Below are positions 63,051-64,000 of a DNA stretch of 64,000 nucleotides, one piece after another (within the stretch, counting starts at the first letter, position 1; every line of letters starts with the position of its first letter). This DNA is from Fragum whitleyi (Eukaryota > Mollusca > Bivalvia > Cardiida > Cardiidae), in assembly GCA_948146395.1 (NCBI GenBank), contig OX411543.1, forward strand, positions 20,423,459 through 20,487,458, in the 5' to 3' direction. Made by a program: the position numbers and the translations under genes. The notes under the pieces were generated by a model that was given only the letters and a program-made list of their open reading frames with translations, was not told the origin of the DNA and searched no databases.

Positions 63051-64000
63051 GACGATGGGAAAAAGACATATTTAAAACAGAATTTTGTTTCAGATGGATA
63101 AAGGTTAAATTATGGCTTGAATTTGGCTAAAGAAGAAATTACTCAATCATGATTTTCTTACATAATAATTTGATATATTTATTCACCTAAGTGACAGATA
63201 ACCAAAAGCAGCAAACTGTTCAAACATAGAAATAGGGCTTGCGTTTTTTTCTAGTTTTCCTCAATTTTGACTGTTTTTCAGCACACACACACAAAATAAG
63301 GCTTAGGAAGGGGGTAATTTTTTTTACACAAAGATTTAAATCGTTTTTTATTCAACAGGAAGCATATATCATGTTTTCATGCCTATCAATCATGACATTA
63401 TGATGATTCAGGTGCATGTTTAATTAAAGGCTTATGAGCTCTGTACATCAGCAGCTGAATGAATCATAAATCTGATGGATTTTAATGCATTAATGGACAT
63501 TGATTTTAATTTTATGTGACGCAACCAGAATAGACGGAATAGATTCTCCGTATAATTAAGTACTTTCGAATATATTTCTGAAGGCAAAAAAGCGCTTTGA
63601 TATTAGAGACAGAGACTGTCTTAGCTCTTTGAACTTGAGCGTCATTGACCCCTTGATTACAAATTTACTAGGGGACAAAACTACAGTTGAAGGGGTCAAA
63701 AATGATAAAATAAGGACATGTAACTCTTACTTAGTGTTGAAGGACTTCTTTAAGTTTCCTGTCATAAATTTACAAGAGATTCATCTTTCATTTGAATCTT
63801 TTATAAAGATATGAAGATGACAATTGTTATATAATTTAAAGCAGTATCAAGATGCAATAATGAAAATTTAAGGGTCAAAATTACAACTTAATATAAAATT
63901 TTAGGAGTCAGAGAAAAATTTCCCTAGTTTTAGGTTGAAACATGTGCCCTAAATTATTAACATAGTAGTACATAATAATAAAAGAGAACATCGATAGCCA
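63051..64000. other. Mostly unassigned; worn hAT-like MITE
   Basis: 63625-63945 has TTGACCCCTTGATTACAAAT and later AGGAGTCAGAGAAAAATTTC, related to the MITE at 55707-56061 but old. The rest is AT-rich without features. Confidence 0.4.

Overview
This is animal nuclear DNA: AT-rich and repeat-dense, with small exons separated by kilobase introns with GT-AG ends. The repeat content (many short non-autonomous DNA transposons, tRNA-derived SINEs, and Helentron-like elements with cores of roughly 140-180 bp tandem repeats) resembles bivalve mollusc genomes. That assignment is an inference from repeat style, not from a species marker.

Two real genes are visible, facing each other. On the + strand, positions 956-26625 hold the 3' two-thirds of a flotillin-1 gene (FLOT1): eight coding exons, two of which are alternative copies of the same 96-nt exon. 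Its 5' exons lie left of the window. On the - strand, positions 57147 down to 42514 hold a BCAR3/NSP-family adaptor gene with a SAM domain, an SH2 domain, a Pro/Ser-rich linker and a C-terminal Cas-binding GEF-like domain. All splice phases close exactly and give 885 codons from the SAM-exon Met. The first SAM exon is repeated five times in a 128-bp tandem array.

Almost everything else is repeats. Several Helentron/HINE-like families (called A-I here) share one design: a 5' end such as TTTTAGCTC, a GTCC-rich microsatellite, a tandem-repeat core, an inverted copy of the 5' end lying subterminally, then a short hairpin and CTTG. They occur at 8.3-9.2, 10.0-11.7, 17.0-20.3, 20.8-21.8, 24.2-24.5, 31.1-32.97, 33.4-36.5, 36.8-37.9, 38.3-39.4, 41.4-42.5, 44.5-47.1, 51.1-52.3, 55.06-55.35, 58.6-59.5 and 61.97-62.15 kb. 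piggyBac-like MITEs with TTAA ends, a pogo/Tigger-like MITE, a hAT-like MITE, other inverted-repeat elements, foldback hairpins and SINEs fill much of the rest. Many insertions are nested, and paralogous empty sites inside the window let the order of events be read.

The most noteworthy points are the duplicated FLOT1 exon, the five-copy SAM exon array, the SAM-SH2-NSP architecture, Helentron 3' ends placed directly upstream of splice acceptors in both genes, and the shared Helentron design across unrelated-looking families. I see no bacterial-type operons, no CRISPR array, no rRNA, no convincing tRNA gene and no intact transposase or reverse transcriptase.
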